From Paracoccaceae bacterium (GTDB lineage Bacteria; Pseudomonadota; Alphaproteobacteria; Rhodobacterales; Rhodobacteraceae), in the NCBI GenBank assembly GCA_020447005.1, contig JAGRDO010000078.1, positions 1 through 33,244 on the forward strand: a stretch of 33,244 nt of DNA, read 5' to 3'. Numbering within the stretch: position 1 is the first letter of the stretch; every line of letters starts with the position of its first letter. Shown in pieces: positions 32,520 to 33,244 of this stretch. The notes below the pieces were generated by a model. It was not told the DNA's origin. It saw only the letters and a list, made by a program, of their open reading frames with translations, and did not search any database. Made by a program: the position numbers and the translations under genes.

Positions 32520-33244
32520 TCACTTCTTTTTCCCGAACCCGCCAAGGCCCGACAGGCCGCCCGGCAGTTTCATGCCGCCAAGCCCGCCCGGAAGGCCCAT
32601 GCCGCCGGGCAGTTTGCCCCCGCCGATGCCTTCCTGCATTCCCCTGGCCATGGCTTCCATTTCGGCGGGGCTCATCTTCGACGGATCGGGCATGCCGCCC
32701 TTGCCCATCATCTGCTTGATGGCCTGTTTCATCATGCCGCCCTTGCCCATCTTCTTCATCATGTCGGCCATCTGGCGGTGCATCTTCAGAAGCTGGTTGA
32801 GTTCGGAGACCTCAAGCCCCGCCCCGGCGGCGATGCGTTTCTTGCGGCTGGCCTGCAGAAGGGCGGGGTTGGCGCGTTCCTTCCTGGTCATCGAGCCGAT
32901 CAGCGCGATCTGGCGGCGCAGCACGCTGTCGTCGAAGCCCGCCGCCTCCATCTGCTTTGCCGCCTTGCCCATGCCGGGAAGCATCCCCATCATGCCCTGC
33001 ATGCCGCCCATCTTCAGCATCTGCTCGAGCTGGCTTTTCAGGTCGTTCATGTTGAAGAGGCCCTTGGCGAAGCGCTTGGCCATGCGTTCGGCCTGTTCGG
33101 CCTCAAGTGTCTGTTGCGCCTTTTCGACAAGGGCGACGATATCGCCCATGCCAAGGATGCGCCCGGCGATACGCTCGGCCTCGAAGGTCTCAAGCGCGTC
33201 CATCTTTTCGCCAAGGCCCACGAAGCGGATCGGCTTGCCGGTGA
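32520..33244 (-). CDS. ffh: Signal recognition particle protein Ffh, C-terminal part (partial)
   Basis: Only the last 241 codons are in the window; the gene continues past the end. The segment starts in the G domain (GKPIRFVGLGEKMDALETFE, the last GTPase motif) and includes the linker ILGMGDIVALVEKAQQ. It continues as the Met-rich M domain, with SQLEQMLKMGGMQGMMGMLP, SMTRKERANPALLQASRKKR (binds SRP RNA) and GLEVSELNQLLKMHRQMADM. A Gly/Met/Pro-rich tail ends in FGKKK. Ffh binds signal sequences and 4.5S RNA and delivers ribosomes to FtsY at the membrane. Confidence 0.95.
   Translation of the reverse strand, partial: TGKPIRFVGLGEKMDALETFEAERIAGRILGMGDIVALVEKAQQTLEAEQAERMAKRFAKGLFNMNDLKSQLEQMLKMGGMQGMMGMLPGMGKAAKQMEAAGFDDSVLRRQIALIGSMTRKERANPALLQASRKKRIAAGAGLEVSELNQLLKMHRQMADMMKKMGKGGMMKQAIKQMMGKGGMPDPSKMSPAEMEAMARGMQEGIGGGKLPGGMGLPGGLGGMKLPGGLSGLGGFGKKK

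Noticed and set aside
1..33244. CRISPR array, insertion sequence, prophage or integrative element
   Set aside because: No regularly spaced repeats, transposase or integrase motifs, or phage genes were seen anywhere in the window.

Overview
The window is GC-rich, densely packed alphaproteobacterial chromosome, most likely from the Rhodobacterales (Roseobacter/Rhodobacter group). The evidence is a split F0 ATP synthase operon with paired b' and b subunits, a MipZ division ATPase in place of a Min system, a trimethylamine monooxygenase of the marine Roseobacter type, the ffh/chorismate mutase/rpsP/rimM/trmD/rplS/rpmE neighbourhood, and a short GC-rich intergenic repeat that I recall from this group. 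No transposase, integrase, phage gene, CRISPR array or rRNA operon was seen.

Layout. (1) 1-4413 is a methylamine block. It holds a decayed, frameshifted remnant that may derive from a trimethylamine N-oxide demethylase (Tdm), a cupin, tmm, a divergent solute-binding-type protein with no visible signal peptide, and a FadR-type GntR regulator. The tmm/binding-protein gap carries two TGGT-N4-ACCA palindromes 32 bp apart, which fit operators for that regulator. (2) 4801-7514 is the F0 operon atpI-atpB-atpE-atpX-atpF (minus strand), with a promoter and a clear terminator. (3) 7658-11887 holds two EamA-type exporters, an ArsR-type and a LysR-type regulator, and an FMN azoreductase divergent from the LysR gene. 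(4) 11956-15250 holds a D-2-hydroxyacid dehydrogenase, an exported SH3-like protein, a cation diffusion facilitator, a carboxymuconolactone-decarboxylase-like protein, and a 42-codon hydrophobic small gene preceded by an alphaproteobacterial-type LexA box. (5) 15309-19238 is a TesA-like esterase divergent from an ABC ATPase and giant FtsX-like permease, as in tesA-ybbA-ybbP of E. coli. (6) 19272-25088 is a copper P-type ATPase, then convergent mnmH and an oxidoreductase-SelD fusion, which together form the selenophosphate to 2-selenouridine tRNA pathway. (7) 25226-27560 holds a nucleotide-sugar epimerase, tRNA-Met, a 52-aa basic protein and mipZ. (8) 27593 to the end is translation and secretion housekeeping: rpmE, rplS, a DUF2867 gene on the opposite strand, trmD, rimM, a 50-aa membrane protein, rpsP, chorismate mutase, two GNAT genes (one with an internal deletion) and the 3' part of ffh.

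The points most worth following are the putative GntR operator pair controlling tmm and a possibly cytoplasmic binding protein, the LexA-preceded small hydrophobic gene (an analogue, not a demonstrated homologue, of Caulobacter SidA), the unannotated small membrane protein translationally coupled to rimM, and the GNAT paralogue that has lost 43 residues of its core. All assignments were made by eye from the sequence. No database search was run.
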